NCBI RefSeq assembly: GCF_008704655.1 | Contig: NZ_CP023688.1 | Span: 1,488,001 to 1,552,000, forward strand | Direction of reading: 5' to 3' | Length of the DNA stretch: 64,000 nucleotides | DNA from: Streptomyces rimosus | GTDB lineage: Bacteria > Actinomycetota > Actinomycetes > Streptomycetales > Streptomycetaceae | In this document: positions 36,791-46,213 of the stretch, piece after piece | Position numbering within the stretch: position 1 is the stretch's first letter | Layout: each line of letters starts with the position of its first letter | The notes under the pieces: generated by a model | Seen by the model: only the letters and a program-made list of their open reading frames with translations | The model's database searches: none | Told to the model about the DNA's origin: nothing | Translations under genes and position numbers: made by a program

Positions 36791-37480
36791 CTAGGGCCCG
36801 GAACCGGGCCCCCGCCGAACGCCTGGCCGCACTTCACGCTTTACGGTGAACTCCACCCCGTCGTTGATGTCCAGCACCTGGCTCTGCGCGTCCGGCACAC
36901 CGCCGACGTGCCGCCGGTACGCGGCGATGACCTCGGCGTTCTTCTTCGGTACCAGGATGTTGTCGGCCACCACCAGGCCGCCCGGCCGCAGCGCCGGCCA
37001 GCAGGCGTCGAAGTCCCGGACGTACAGCTCCTTCCAGTGGTCCAGAAGGACGAGGTCGACCGGTCCGGCCAGAGTGGGGACGAAGGCGGGCGCCTCCAGC
37101 GCGGTCAGTTCGACGACGTCGGCGAGCCCCGCCCTTGTCACGTTCTCCCGCTGCTCGGCCTGCTTCCCGGGATCGACCTCGATGGAGTGCAGACGGCCGC
37201 CGGTGGCCCGTACCGCCTCGGCGAGCCAGAGCGTGGAGTAGCCCACCGAACCGCCGACCTCCACGACCGTGCGCGCGGCCATCGCCCGGACCAGGGAGTT
37301 CAGAAACTGGCCGACGTCCGGGCCGACGTCGAGCATGAACGATCCGGCACGTTCGCGCAGGGCGGTACCGCCCTGCGCGCGCAGCGCCTCAAGTTCCCGC
37401 TGCTCCTTGAGGGATCGTTCCTCCAGCTCGGTCAGGACAGCCGTGAACCGGGGGTCCGGCTCCGGCAGGAGCCGCCGCAT
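36791..37480 (-). CDS. Class I O-methyltransferase (CCoAOMT-like)
   Basis: A 229-aa O-methyltransferase. TVVEVGGSVGYSTLWLAEAV is motif I, HSIEVDPGKQ motif II, DLVLLDHWKELY the metal/acceptor loop and GGLVVADNILVP motif V. It resembles the small catechol or CoA-ester methyltransferases, but the usual LDADK is LDHWK, which may change metal use. ATG 37480 overlaps the amidohydrolase stop codon (TGATG), indicating translational coupling; a longer frame from 37516 is open but less likely. The acceptor is an unknown pathway intermediate. Confidence 0.85.
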   Translation of the reverse strand: MRRLLPEPDPRFTAVLTELEERSLKEQRELEALRAQGGTALRERAGSFMLDVGPDVGQFLNSLVRAMAARTVVEVGGSVGYSTLWLAEAVRATGGRLHSIEVDPGKQAEQRENVTRAGLADVVELTALEAPAFVPTLAGPVDLVLLDHWKELYVRDFDACWPALRPGGLVVADNILVPKKNAEVIAAYRRHVGGVPDAQSQVLDINDGVEFTVKREVRPGVRRGPGSGP

Positions 37481-38643
37481 CAGTCGATCCCGAAGAAACG
37501 GCGGGCGTTGTCGCACAGCAGTTGCCGCTTGGCCGTCTCGTCGATGTCCTTCCGGTCGGCCAGAGCGGTGACCGCGCCCGGGAACTTCGCGTCAAAGTGC
37601 GGGAAGTCGCTGGCGAACAGCAGGTTCCGGGCCAGCCCCTGGTCGATGAGCACGGGCAGCAGCGGGTCCTCCGGCTCCACCCCCAGGTAGCACTGTCGCT
37701 TGAAGTAGGTGCTGGGCCGCTCGGGGAGCGGCGGCCGGTCCTTGGCGAACTGCTCGGCGTGGTCGTCCATCCGGTTCAGCCAGAACGGGGCCCAGCCCGC
37801 CCCGCTCTCCATGAAGGCGAACCGCACTCCGGGGAAGCGCTCCAGGACACCGCCGGTGATGAGGAGCATGACCGCCGTCATGTGCTCGAAGGTGTGGCTG
37901 ACGAGGTGCCCCTGCATGGTGTCGTGGGTGCGTTCGGTCCCGATACGGGGGATGCGCGCGACCCCGAACCCCTCGTGGAAGCACACCGCCACGCCGTGTT
38001 CCTGACAGAACTCCCACAGCAGGTCGTAGACCGGGTCGTCGACGTTGCTCCCGGCCACGGTGTTGGGCCGCAGGATGACGGTGCGCACGCCCTGCTCCAG
38101 GGCCCGGCGCGCCTCGTCCACGGCCAGCACGAGGTCGTGCTGCGGCAGCGCGGCGACCGGGAACAGCCGCTCGCGGTCCGCGGCGCAGTAGGCCAGGGCC
38201 CAGTCGTTGTACGCCTTGGCGACCTCGTACGCGAAGGCGGAGCTGCGCAGGGCCGGGAGCAGGCCGAGCACCTTGGACGGGAAGATGTAGGCGCGGCTGA
38301 TGCCCTCCCGGTCCATGGCGGCGAGCCGGTCCTTGGGGTCCAGGCCGCCGCGCCGCAGCGCTCCGAGCACGTCCACGGCGGCCGGGTCGTCGGACTTCCA
38401 GCTGCCGGGGGTGTACGTGGCGCCCTGGGTGCTGCCGAACCAGGCGGCCTGGGTGGGCCGGCCGTGGAAGGTGGACGAGGGCTGTTCGATGACCCGGCCC
38501 TCGGCGGTCAGCCGGCCGTCCTGGTAGGAGGGCATCCAGGCGGCGTACTTCTCGGGCAGTCTCCCCCGCCACCAGTCGTCGGAGTCGGGCAGCACGATGT
38601 GGCTGTCCGCGTCGATGACGGGGTAGTCACGATGAGCGACCAT
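37480..38643 (-). CDS. Amidohydrolase-2 / ACMSD-type decarboxylase family protein
   Basis: A 387-aa TIM-barrel metal enzyme of the COG2159 amidohydrolase group. It has PVIDADSHIVLP (the His-containing first strand), CFHEGFGVARIP, HTFEHMTAVMLLITGGVLE (split for length), RFPGVRFAFMESGAGWAP and LLFASDFPHFDAKFPGA with the final catalytic Asp. Family members decarboxylate aromatic or unsaturated acids, or hydrolyse C-N bonds. ATG 38643 has AAGGAG 6-12 nt upstream. It is the first gene of the minus-strand operon amidohydrolase, O-methyltransferase, GCS2, SerC. The substrate is unknown. Confidence 0.85.
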   Translation of the reverse strand: MVAHRDYPVIDADSHIVLPDSDDWWRGRLPEKYAAWMPSYQDGRLTAEGRVIEQPSSTFHGRPTQAAWFGSTQGATYTPGSWKSDDPAAVDVLGALRRGGLDPKDRLAAMDREGISRAYIFPSKVLGLLPALRSSAFAYEVAKAYNDWALAYCAADRERLFPVAALPQHDLVLAVDEARRALEQGVRTVILRPNTVAGSNVDDPVYDLLWEFCQEHGVAVCFHEGFGVARIPRIGTERTHDTMQGHLVSHTFEHMTAVMLLITGGVLERFPGVRFAFMESGAGWAPFWLNRMDDHAEQFAKDRPPLPERPSTYFKRQCYLGVEPEDPLLPVLIDQGLARNLLFASDFPHFDAKFPGAVTALADRKDIDETAKRQLLCDNARRFFGID

Positions 38644-39107
38644 GCACCACTCCTTCAGGAAAACCCGGGAAGGGTATGTCGGTCGGCGCGCACGGCCCGA
38701 GGACCCGCGCACAGGCGCCGGTCCGGACGCCGGCGCCGGGCCGGTCACCGCTCACGCGCTCGGGTACGGGTCCATCCCCTCTTGCGACACGCGGGACCAT
38801 TGTTCCCGCCCTCCGGAGAAAGGGGGAAGAGGGGCCACCCGACCAATAAGGCGGCGCGCGGCCTCCGTCATCACTCCCGTATCCACCGGCCCCGTCCGTG
38901 TCGGACGCCTGCCGTGAACCGGCGGGGTGCACGTACCGCTCCGCTCCCTGTGTCCTACGGCACCGGGCGAGACGGCCACCACCGGGGCACTCGTCCGCCG
39001 ACCGCGGAGCTCCCCGGCCTCGGCCGGCCGGCACGCACACTCCGACCGGCAGGAGACCCGGCCCGCGATACTGGCGGTGACGGTCACACGGGCCCGGCGC
39101 GCACCGC
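38644..39107. other. Gene-free stretch of 464 bases
   Basis: No frame here shows a ribosome site or protein-like composition. It must hold the amidohydrolase operon promoter on the minus strand. A hairpin with arms GGCGCCGG (38714-38721) and CCGGCGCC (38730-38737) lies about 70 bp upstream of that gene; it could be an attenuator or simply GC-rich chance pairing. Confidence 0.4.
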
Positions 39108-40364
39108 TCACCCGGCTCCCAGCCGCAGCCGCAGGAACCGCGGCCGGTAGAGCCCGACATCGCCGTTGACCTGGGCGTCGGAGGGGGTGCCCGGCGGGCC
39201 GAGCCAGTTGATGTCGTAGCTGAGCAGGAGGTGGCCGGGGGTGCTGAACTCCGGGTGGACCTGCGGGTTGTAGGCGGCGACGCGGTGCTGCCCGGTGGGG
39301 TCGGCCGGGCGGGGCGGGGTGATGCGTCCGCTCGGGCCGTGCCAGGGGCCCTGGGCCGAGCACGACCAGTAGGTGGTGATGGACGACAGGGCGTTGCCGG
39401 GCTCCCCGGGCGTGTCCATGGAGAGCAGCACCCAGGTGGTGCCGTCCCGTACGACGGTGAAGGAGCTGCCCACGCCGCGCCCCTTGGCCGCGCGTATCAC
39501 GGGGGCGGCCCGGCCGGGGTGCGACTGCCAGTCCCGCCCGTCCCAGTACTGCCAGGCCCCGGCCTGCCCGAGCCGGCCGGTGGGCACCCGTGCCAGATAG
39601 GCGTTGGAGGTGGGGCGCGACGGCCCGTCGTCGCCGCCGTAGACGTACGTCCACGCGCCGTCCTGTACGGATGCGGTGCCGTAGAGGACGCGGCGCGCGG
39701 GGTCGGGTACGGAGGTCTGGTCGACGACCGGCGTGATGCCTTCCAGTCGCAGGTCGGGCAGGGAGAGCGTGGCGACCTCGGTCGTGCGGGGGATGCCGAA
39801 GATCCACGGGTTCTGGCCCGGCGCGCGGTTCCACAGCAGGACCCGGACGACCTGTTCGGGTGAACCGGGTGTACGGGGTTCCACGTGCGCCTGCACCGGC
39901 CAGCGCCAGCCGTCCGGCAGGTCGGGGAAGAACGGGCCCGAGCCCCCGGCGCCGGTCAGGGTGCGTTCCAGGCGGCCCGAACGGTCCATGACGACGAGGG
40001 AATTGTGGATCAGTGCCGGGGTGCGGCCGGTGTCGGAGGAACGCCAGTGGTGCGGTTGTCCGAAGGGGTTGGGCGGCGGCTGGACGCGGTCGGTGAAGGT
40101 GTCGGAGAAGATCCACAGGGTGCGGCCGTCGGGCAGCCGGACGGAGTGGGTGCCGTCGCCCGCGGTCCAGTCGTCCACCCGGGTGTTGTCGTTGCCGTAA
40201 CGGATGAACTCCTGGGTGAAGCGGGATGCGGCCGACCAGGAGGCCACCTTGCGCGCGGTGCACGCCGGGCCCGGTCGCTCGGGGAGTGCGAGGAGCAGCG
40301 CGACGCCGGCGATCAGGGCGAGCACCGCCGCCACGACGACGGTCCGCCTCACCGGCACGCGCAT
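39108..40364 (-). CDS. Secreted DUF4185/DUF5005-like propeller protein
   Basis: A 418-aa protein with an N-terminal signal anchor (VPVRRTVVVAAVLALIAGVA). The extracellular domain has the marks DGTHSVRLPDGRTLWIFSDT, HNSLVVMDRSG, NAYLARVPTGRLG and HPEFSTPGHLLLSYDINW. This pattern fits the five-bladed propeller families DUF4185/DUF5005 found next to glycoside-acting enzymes in actinomycetes. No catalytic residue can be named. It is a single gene between the orphan island and the mutase operon, on the opposite strand to the latter. Confidence 0.72.
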   Translation of the reverse strand: MRVPVRRTVVVAAVLALIAGVALLLALPERPGPACTARKVASWSAASRFTQEFIRYGNDNTRVDDWTAGDGTHSVRLPDGRTLWIFSDTFTDRVQPPPNPFGQPHHWRSSDTGRTPALIHNSLVVMDRSGRLERTLTGAGGSGPFFPDLPDGWRWPVQAHVEPRTPGSPEQVVRVLLWNRAPGQNPWIFGIPRTTEVATLSLPDLRLEGITPVVDQTSVPDPARRVLYGTASVQDGAWTYVYGGDDGPSRPTSNAYLARVPTGRLGQAGAWQYWDGRDWQSHPGRAAPVIRAAKGRGVGSSFTVVRDGTTWVLLSMDTPGEPGNALSSITTYWSCSAQGPWHGPSGRITPPRPADPTGQHRVAAYNPQVHPEFSTPGHLLLSYDINWLGPPGTPSDAQVNGDVGLYRPRFLRLRLGAG

Positions 40365-40474
40365 GTCCCTCCCTCGTCACCATGGCGCGCCGCCCACCGT
40401 ACAGAACCCGCCCCGGCGAGGGCCGCGAACCATCCCGACCTGCCAAGAATGCGGCGAACCGCCACCGCGGATGT

Positions 40475-40488
40475 CTACTGGCGGGTAG
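40475..40488. promoter_or_regulatory. Imperfect palindrome upstream of mutA
   Basis: CTACTGGCGGGTAG has CTAC/GTAG arms with inner G-C matches (10 of 14 positions symmetrical) and lies 118-131 bp before the mutA start. Similar TAC-N-GTA dyads lie in front of acyl-CoA genes in actinomycetes and bind TetR-type regulators. The link to the mut operon is inferred from position alone. Confidence 0.35.
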
Positions 40489-40606
40489 CAACACCGCCGG
40501 AAGGGCGATCGTAGAGCTTCCCAACGGAGCAATCCCAGGTCAACGAGGGCAAGGTCACAGCCCGTGGCCCTGCTGCGGCTAACGACCGTTCGCCTAGCCT
40601 GCTGCC

Positions 40607-42499
40607 ATGACCGCCCAGTCCCCCGAACTTCCTCTGGCCGCCGCGTTCCCGGACGCGGACCGCGAGCAGTGGCAGCGCCTGGTCGAAGGCGTCCTGCGCA
40701 AGTCGGGCGCCGCGGAGGCGACCGGTACCGCCGCCGAAGACGCGCTGGCCACCGCCCTTGAGGACGGCATCCAGGTCCGTCCGCTGTACACCGCCGAGGA
40801 CGCGCCCGAAGCCGCCGACGCCACCGGCCGCCCCGGCTTCCCGCCGTTCGTACGGGCCGGCCGCGCCACCGGCAGCACCGTCGCGGGCTGGGACGTACGG
40901 CAGCGGCACGCGGACACCGATCCGCGGCGCGCCAACGAGGCGGTCCTCGCCGACCTGGAGAACGGCGTCACGTCGCTGTGGCTGGCCGTCGGTGACGGCG
41001 GCGTGCCGGTGGCGGAGCTGGCCACCGCGCTGGACGGGGTCTACCTGGACCTCGCGGCCGTCGCCCTGGACGCGGGCGCGGACTTCGCAGAGGCGGCCGA
41101 CGCGTGGTTCCGGCTCTGCGACGACAAGGGCGTGGCCCGCTCAGAGACCGCGGGCACCCTGGGCGCCGACCCGCTGGGCGTACTGGCCCGTACCGGCCGC
41201 GCGGACGACCTGGCCGGGCATCTGGAGGCGGCGGCCGGGCTGGCCCGGCGGTGCGCCGACGAGGCGCCCCGCACGCGCGCGCTGGCCGTGGACGCGCTGC
41301 CGTACCACGAGGCGGGCGGCTCGACCGCCGAGGAGCTGGGCTGCTCGCTGGCCACCGGCGTGGCCTACCTGCGGGAGCTGACCGCGGCGGGTCTGGGCGT
41401 GGACGCCGCCTGCGCACAGCTGGAGTTCCGGTACGCGGCCACCGCCGACCAGTTCCTGACCATCGCCAAGCTGCGGGCCGCCCGGCGGCTGTGGTCGCGG
41501 GTCGCCGAGGTGTGCGGCGCCTCCCCCGCGGCTCGCGCGCAGCGCCAGCACGCCGTGACCTCGACGGTCATGATGACCCGTCGGGACCCGTGGGTGAACA
41601 TGCTGCGCACCACCGTGGCGGGCCTCTCGGCGGGCCTGGGCGGCGCTGACGCCGTCACCGTCCTGCCGTTCGACGCGGCGCTCGGGCTGCCGGACGCGTT
41701 CGCCCGCCGTATCGCCCGCAACACCCAGTCGATCCTGCTGGAGGAGTCGCACCTGTCGAAGGTGATCGACCCGGCGGGCGGCTCCTGGTACGTGGAGCGG
41801 CTGACCGACGAGCTGGCCCACGCCGCATGGGGCTGGTTCCAGGAGATCGAGGCCGCGGGCGGGCAGGCCGCGGCGCTCGGCTCCGGGATGGTCGGCGAGC
41901 GGCTGGCCTCGACCTGGCGCAAGCGGTCCGAGGCCCTGGCGCACCGCCGTGAACCGGTCACCGGCGTCAGCGAGTTCCCGTTCCTGGCCGAGGCGCCGGT
42001 CGAGCGCGAGCCCGCGCCCGTACCGGCCGGCGGCGGGCTGCCGCGGGTGCGCCGGGACGAGGCGTACGAGGCGCTGCGCGCCCGCTCGGACGCGCACCTG
42101 GCGGCCACCGGCAGCCGCCCGAAGGCGTTCCTCGCGGCGCTCGGCCCGGCCGCCGTGCACACCGCGCGCGCCACCTTCGCCTCGAACCTCCTCCAGGCGG
42201 GCGGCATCGAGCCGGTGCACGATCCGGTGTCGGTGGACGCGGAGTCGGCGGCGGAGGCGTTCCGGGCCGGCGGCGCGGGCATCGCCTGTCTGTGTTCGAG
42301 CGACGCGCTGTACGCCGAGCAGGCGGCCGAGGTCGCGGCGGCCCTCAAGGCCGCGGGCGCGCGTCAGGTGCTGCTGGCCGGGAAACCGGGCGAGCAGCGG
42401 GAAGCATATGTACGAGCCGGAGTGGACGCGTTCGTGTTCGCGGGCTGCGACGCGGTCGAGGTGCTGACCTCGGCCCTGGATGTCATGGAGGTGGCGTGA
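40607..42499 (+). CDS. mutA: Methylmalonyl-CoA mutase small subunit MutA
   Basis: A 630-aa beta subunit of adenosylcobalamin-dependent methylmalonyl-CoA mutase, which pairs with MutB to interconvert methylmalonyl-CoA and succinyl-CoA. It has the TIM-barrel segments [33 protein letters not shown] and [20 protein letters not shown]. The B12-binding fold at the C-terminus lacks the DxHxxG cobalamin motif, as expected for the non-catalytic subunit. ATG 40607 starts the family N-terminus. The stop overlaps the MutB start (TGATG). Confidence 0.93.
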   Translation: MTAQSPELPLAAAFPDADREQWQRLVEGVLRKSGAAEATGTAAEDALATALEDGIQVRPLYTAEDAPEAADATGRPGFPPFVRAGRATGSTVAGWDVRQRHADTDPRRANEAVLADLENGVTSLWLAVGDGGVPVAELATALDGVYLDLAAVALDAGADFAEAADAWFRLCDDKGVARSETAGTLGADPLGVLARTGRADDLAGHLEAAAGLARRCADEAPRTRALAVDALPYHEAGGSTAEELGCSLATGVAYLRELTAAGLGVDAACAQLEFRYAATADQFLTIAKLRAARRLWSRVAEVCGASPAARAQRQHAVTSTVMMTRRDPWVNMLRTTVAGLSAGLGGADAVTVLPFDAALGLPDAFARRIARNTQSILLEESHLSKVIDPAGGSWYVERLTDELAHAAWGWFQEIEAAGGQAAALGSGMVGERLASTWRKRSEALAHRREPVTGVSEFPFLAEAPVEREPAPVPAGGGLPRVRRDEAYEALRARSDAHLAATGSRPKAFLAALGPAAVHTARATFASNLLQAGGIEPVHDPVSVDAESAAEAFRAGGAGIACLCSSDALYAEQAAEVAAALKAAGARQVLLAGKPGEQREAYVRAGVDAFVFAGCDAVEVLTSALDVMEVA

Positions 42500-44724
42500 T
42501 GAAGCGCGCGACGGAGCAGGCGGGCGCCATCCCGGACTTCAGCACGGTCGAGCTGGGCGGGCCGCAGGCCCCGGAGGGCGACGCGGCGCAGTGGGCGGCC
42601 GCCGTCCAGGAGGCCACCGGCAAGGGCGTCGACGACCTGGTGTGGGAGACGCCCGAGGGCATCGAGGTCAAGCCGCTGTACACCGGCGAGGACCTGGCCG
42701 GGCTGGACTTCCTGCGCACGTACCCGGGCATCACGCCGTACCTGCGCGGCCCGTACCCGACCATGTACGTCAACCAGCCCTGGACCATCCGGCAGTACGC
42801 GGGCTTCTCCACCGCCGAGGAGTCCAACGCCTTCTACCGGCGCAACCTGGCGGCCGGCCAGAAGGGCCTGTCCGTCGCCTTCGACCTGCCGACCCACCGC
42901 GGCTACGACAGTGACCACCCGCGGGTGACCGGCGACGTCGGCATGGCGGGCGTGGCGATCGACTCGATCTACGACATGCGGCAGCTCTTCTCCGGCATCC
43001 CGCTGGACAGAATGACCGTGTCGATGACGATGAACGGCGCGGTGCTGCCCGTCCTCGCGCTGTACATCGTGGCCGCCGAGGAGCAGGGCGTACCGCCCGA
43101 GAAGCTGGCCGGGACCATCCAGAACGACATCCTCAAGGAGTTCATGGTCCGCAACACCTACATCTATCCGCCGCGCCCCTCGATGCGGATCATCTCCGAC
43201 ATCTTCGCGTACACCTCGCAGAAGATGCCGCGCTACAACTCCATCTCCATCTCCGGCTACCACATCCAGGAAGCGGGTGCGACGGCCGACCTGGAGCTGG
43301 CGTACACCCTCGCGGACGGCGTGGAGTACCTGAAGGCGGGCATCGACGCGGGGATGGACGTGGACGCCTTCGCGCCGCGGCTCTCGTTCTTCTGGGCGAT
43401 CGGCATGAACTTCTTCATGGAGATCGCCAAGCTGCGGGCCGCCCGGCTGCTGTGGGCCAAGCTGGTCCGGCGCTTCGACCCGAAGAACCCCAAGTCCCTG
43501 TCCCTGCGCACCCATTCGCAGACCTCCGGCTGGTCGCTGACCGCGCAGGACGTGTTCAACAACGTGACGCGCACGTGCGTGGAGGCAATGGCCGCGACGC
43601 AGGGCCACACCCAGTCGCTGCACACCAACGCGCTGGACGAGGCCCTCGCGCTGCCCACCGACTTCTCCGCCCGTATCGCCCGCAACACGCAGCTCTTCCT
43701 CCAGCAGGAGTCGGGCACCTGCCGGGTCATCGACCCGTGGGGCGGCAGCGCGTACGTCGAGAAGCTGACCCACGACCTGGCGCACCGGGCCTGGCAGCAC
43801 ATCGAGGAGGTGGAGGCGGCCGGCGGCATGGCCAAGGCCATCGACGCGGGCATCCCGAAGCTGCGGGTGGAGGAGGCCGCGGCCCGTACGCAGGCGCGGA
43901 TCGACTCGGGGCGGCAGGCGCTGATCGGCGTCAACAAGTACCGGGTGGACACCGACGAGCAGATCGACGTGCTGAAGGTCGACAACTCCGCCGTACGCGC
44001 CCAGCAGATCGACAAGCTGCGGCGGCTGCGCGCGGAGCGCGACGAGGCGGCCTGCCAGGACGCGCTGCGCGCGCTGACCGCCGCCGCCGACGCCGGTCCG
44101 GGCCAGGGCCTGGAGGGCAATCTGCTGGCGCTGGCCGTGGACGCGGCCCGCGCGATGGCGACGGTCGGTGAGATCTCCGACGCACTGGAGAAGGTCTACG
44201 GGCGCCACTCCGGGCAGATCCGTACGATCTCCGGTGTGTACCGAGACGAAGCGGGCCCGTCCTCCGGCGTGGACCGGACCCGGGACCTGGTGGCCGAGTT
44301 CGAACGGGCCGAGGGGCGCCGGCCGCGCATCCTGGTCGCCAAGATGGGTCAGGACGGCCACGACCGCGGCCAGAAGGTGATCGCGACGGCCTTCGCCGAC
44401 CTGGGCTTCGACGTGGACGTCGGCCCGCTGTTCCAGACGCCGGCGGAGGTCGCCCGGCAGGCGGTGGAGGCGGACGTGCACATCGTCGGCGTCTCCTCGC
44501 TGGCCGCCGGGCATCTGACGCTGGTGCCCGCGCTGCGCGAGGAGCTGGCGGCGCAGGACCGGGAGGACATCATGATCGTGGTGGGCGGGGTGATCCCGCC
44601 GGGCGACATCCCGGCGCTCCACGAGGCGGGCGCCGCGGCCGTCTTCCCGCCCGGTACGGTCATCCCCGATGCCGCGTACGACCTGGTCAAGGACCTCGCC
44701 GGGGTCCTCGGCCACGACCTGTGA
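42499..44724 (+). CDS. mutB: Methylmalonyl-CoA mutase large subunit MutB
   Basis: A 741-aa catalytic subunit. The substrate-binding TIM barrel contains [37 protein letters not shown] and [20 protein letters not shown]. The cobalamin domain carries [15 protein letters not shown] with the Co ligand His621 (DGHDRG) and [12 protein letters not shown]. It supplies or removes methylmalonyl-CoA for propionate metabolism and polyketide building blocks. ATG 42499 overlaps the mutA stop codon, and meaB follows 12 bp on, giving a three-gene operon. Confidence 0.95.
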   Translation: MKRATEQAGAIPDFSTVELGGPQAPEGDAAQWAAAVQEATGKGVDDLVWETPEGIEVKPLYTGEDLAGLDFLRTYPGITPYLRGPYPTMYVNQPWTIRQYAGFSTAEESNAFYRRNLAAGQKGLSVAFDLPTHRGYDSDHPRVTGDVGMAGVAIDSIYDMRQLFSGIPLDRMTVSMTMNGAVLPVLALYIVAAEEQGVPPEKLAGTIQNDILKEFMVRNTYIYPPRPSMRIISDIFAYTSQKMPRYNSISISGYHIQEAGATADLELAYTLADGVEYLKAGIDAGMDVDAFAPRLSFFWAIGMNFFMEIAKLRAARLLWAKLVRRFDPKNPKSLSLRTHSQTSGWSLTAQDVFNNVTRTCVEAMAATQGHTQSLHTNALDEALALPTDFSARIARNTQLFLQQESGTCRVIDPWGGSAYVEKLTHDLAHRAWQHIEEVEAAGGMAKAIDAGIPKLRVEEAAARTQARIDSGRQALIGVNKYRVDTDEQIDVLKVDNSAVRAQQIDKLRRLRAERDEAACQDALRALTAAADAGPGQGLEGNLLALAVDAARAMATVGEISDALEKVYGRHSGQIRTISGVYRDEAGPSSGVDRTRDLVAEFERAEGRRPRILVAKMGQDGHDRGQKVIATAFADLGFDVDVGPLFQTPAEVARQAVEADVHIVGVSSLAAGHLTLVPALREELAAQDREDIMIVVGGVIPPGDIPALHEAGAAAVFPPGTVIPDAAYDLVKDLAGVLGHDL

Positions 44725-44736
44725 GCCACTGCGCCG

Positions 44737-45768
44737 ATGCCTGAGACACCCCGGCCCCGAGCGGCCCGCAAGCGACCGACGATCGACATCGACCAGTACG
44801 CGGCGGGCGTGCGCGAGGGCTCCCGGGCCTGGATCGCGCGCGCCATCACGCTCGTGGAGTCCACCCGGGCCGACCACCGGGCGCTGGCGCAGCGGCTGCT
44901 GGTCGAGCTGCTGCCGCACGCCGGCGCGGCCCGGCGGGTGGGCATCAGCGGAGTGCCCGGGGTCGGCAAGTCGACGTTCATCGACGCGCTGGGCTCCCAG
45001 CTGACGGAGGCCGGGCACCGGGTCGCCGTGCTGGCCGTCGACCCGTCGTCCAGCCGTACCGGCGGCTCCATCCTGGGCGACAAGACGCGGATGGCGCGGC
45101 TGGCCGCCGACCCGGCGGCGTTCGTGCGGCCCTCCCCCACCTCGGGCACGCTCGGCGGGGTGGCGCGGGCGACCCGGGAGTCCATCGTCGTCATGGAGGC
45201 CGCGGGATACGACGTGGTGCTCGTCGAGACGGTGGGCGTCGGCCAGTCGGAGACGGCCGTCGCCAACATGGTCGACACGTTCCTGCTGCTCACCCTCGCC
45301 CGGACCGGCGACCAGCTCCAGGGCATCAAGAAGGGTGTGCTGGAGCTGGCCGACCTGGTGTCGGTCAACAAGGCGGACGGGCCGCACGAGCGGGACGCGA
45401 AGTCGGCGGCCCGGGAGCTGTCCGGCGCGCTGCGCCTGCTCCAGCCGCCGGACGCGGCCTGGACCCCGCCGGTCCTGACGTGCAGCGCCCGCGAGGGCAC
45501 CGGTCTGGACACGGTGTGGGACCGCGTCGAGCAGCACCGCAAACTGCTGGAGTCCACCGGGGCGCTGGCGGAGAAGCGGCGCGACCAGCAGGTCGACTGG
45601 ACCTGGTCGATGGTCCGCGAGCAGCTGCTGAACCGGCTCCGGGACCACCCCGGGGTACGGGACGTGGCCCCGGAGGTGGAGCGGGAGGTACGGGCGGGCA
45701 CGCTGACGGCGACGCTCGCGGCGGAGCGCATCCTGGGCGCGTTCGGGATGCCGGGCGGCGAGCTGTAG
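44737..45768 (+). CDS. meaB: MeaB-type GTPase chaperone of methylmalonyl-CoA mutase
   Basis: A 343-aa G3E-family GTPase. The P-loop is GVPGVGKST (residues 72-80), followed by [31 protein letters not shown] (switch with Glu) and the base-specific VNKADG. MeaB loads and protects adenosylcobalamin in the mutase, keeping it from inactivation. It lies 12 bp after mutB. The order mutA-mutB-meaB is the standard actinobacterial operon. Confidence 0.93.
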   Translation: MPETPRPRAARKRPTIDIDQYAAGVREGSRAWIARAITLVESTRADHRALAQRLLVELLPHAGAARRVGISGVPGVGKSTFIDALGSQLTEAGHRVAVLAVDPSSSRTGGSILGDKTRMARLAADPAAFVRPSPTSGTLGGVARATRESIVVMEAAGYDVVLVETVGVGQSETAVANMVDTFLLLTLARTGDQLQGIKKGVLELADLVSVNKADGPHERDAKSAARELSGALRLLQPPDAAWTPPVLTCSAREGTGLDTVWDRVEQHRKLLESTGALAEKRRDQQVDWTWSMVREQLLNRLRDHPGVRDVAPEVEREVRAGTLTATLAAERILGAFGMPGGEL

Positions 45769-45780
45769 GACGCCGGCTCC

Positions 45781-46155
45781 TCATGCCGGGGACATCACCT
45801 CGTACAGGTTCCCGGTGTCGTCCTTGAAGAACAGGCCGCGCGGGCACAGCGGGTGGTCGGTGCGGCCGTTGTCCGGGTGGGCGGGCTCGCTGCCGTAGGG
45901 AATTCCGGCTTCCTGTATACGGGCGAGGATCGCGTCGAAGGTGGCCGGGTCCACGTCGAACGCGAGGTGGTGGCCCTCCGGTTCCGGCACTGCCATGAAG
46001 TCGAGGGTCAGCTGATCATTGACGCGGACCGGCGCGAAGTGCCCGTCGCGGCCGGCCGGCGGCAGCTCCTCCAGCCCCATGACCGAGGCGAAGAACCGGG
46101 CCGCCGCGCGGTGGTCGGCGGCGGGCACGATGGTGTGGTTGAGCGTGACGGGCAC
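45781..46155 (-). CDS. VOC-family protein behind a palindromic operator
   Basis: A 124-aa glyoxalase/VOC-like protein. It has LNHTIVPAADHRAAARFFAS, LDFMAVPEPEGHHLAFDVDP and RGLFFKDDTGNLYEVMSPA. The His and Glu residues that would hold a metal are present (HHLAF, LYEV). The start is probably GTG 46155 with GGGAGGGG upstream; a longer frame from 46188 is open. A perfect 22-bp palindrome lies 37-58 bp upstream, so the gene is likely repressor-controlled. The substrate is unknown; antibiotic-binding or dioxygenase-like roles are possible. Confidence 0.8.
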   Translation of the reverse strand: MPVTLNHTIVPAADHRAAARFFASVMGLEELPPAGRDGHFAPVRVNDQLTLDFMAVPEPEGHHLAFDVDPATFDAILARIQEAGIPYGSEPAHPDNGRTDHPLCPRGLFFKDDTGNLYEVMSPA

Positions 46156-46191
46156 GGGCCCTCCCCTGGAGTCGCTGAGGCGCACCACCGT

Positions 46192-46213
46192 ACGGAGTGA
46201 GTACTCACTCCGT
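46192..46213. promoter_or_regulatory. Perfect 22-bp palindrome upstream of the VOC gene
   Basis: ACGGAGTGAGT is followed directly by its exact reverse complement. It lies in the 57-bp gap between the end of the LysR gene and the VOC gene start. A TetR-type repressor site fits its size and symmetry; LysR sites usually look like T-N11-A. The regulator is not identified. Confidence 0.75.

Noticed and set aside
38644..39107. A small gene in the gap upstream of the amidohydrolase
   Set aside because: Open frames exist on both strands, but none has a ribosome site, codon bias or recognisable protein sequence.
40365..40606. Cobalamin riboswitch before mutA
   Set aside because: No B12-box-like sequence or the expected leader length was found; only a small dyad is visible.
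42364..45648. A 1094-codon open frame on the minus strand opposite mutA/mutB/meaB
   Set aside because: It lies antisense to three clearly real genes and its translation is Arg/Gly/Val-rich without any domain. It is a shadow of G/C third-position bias.
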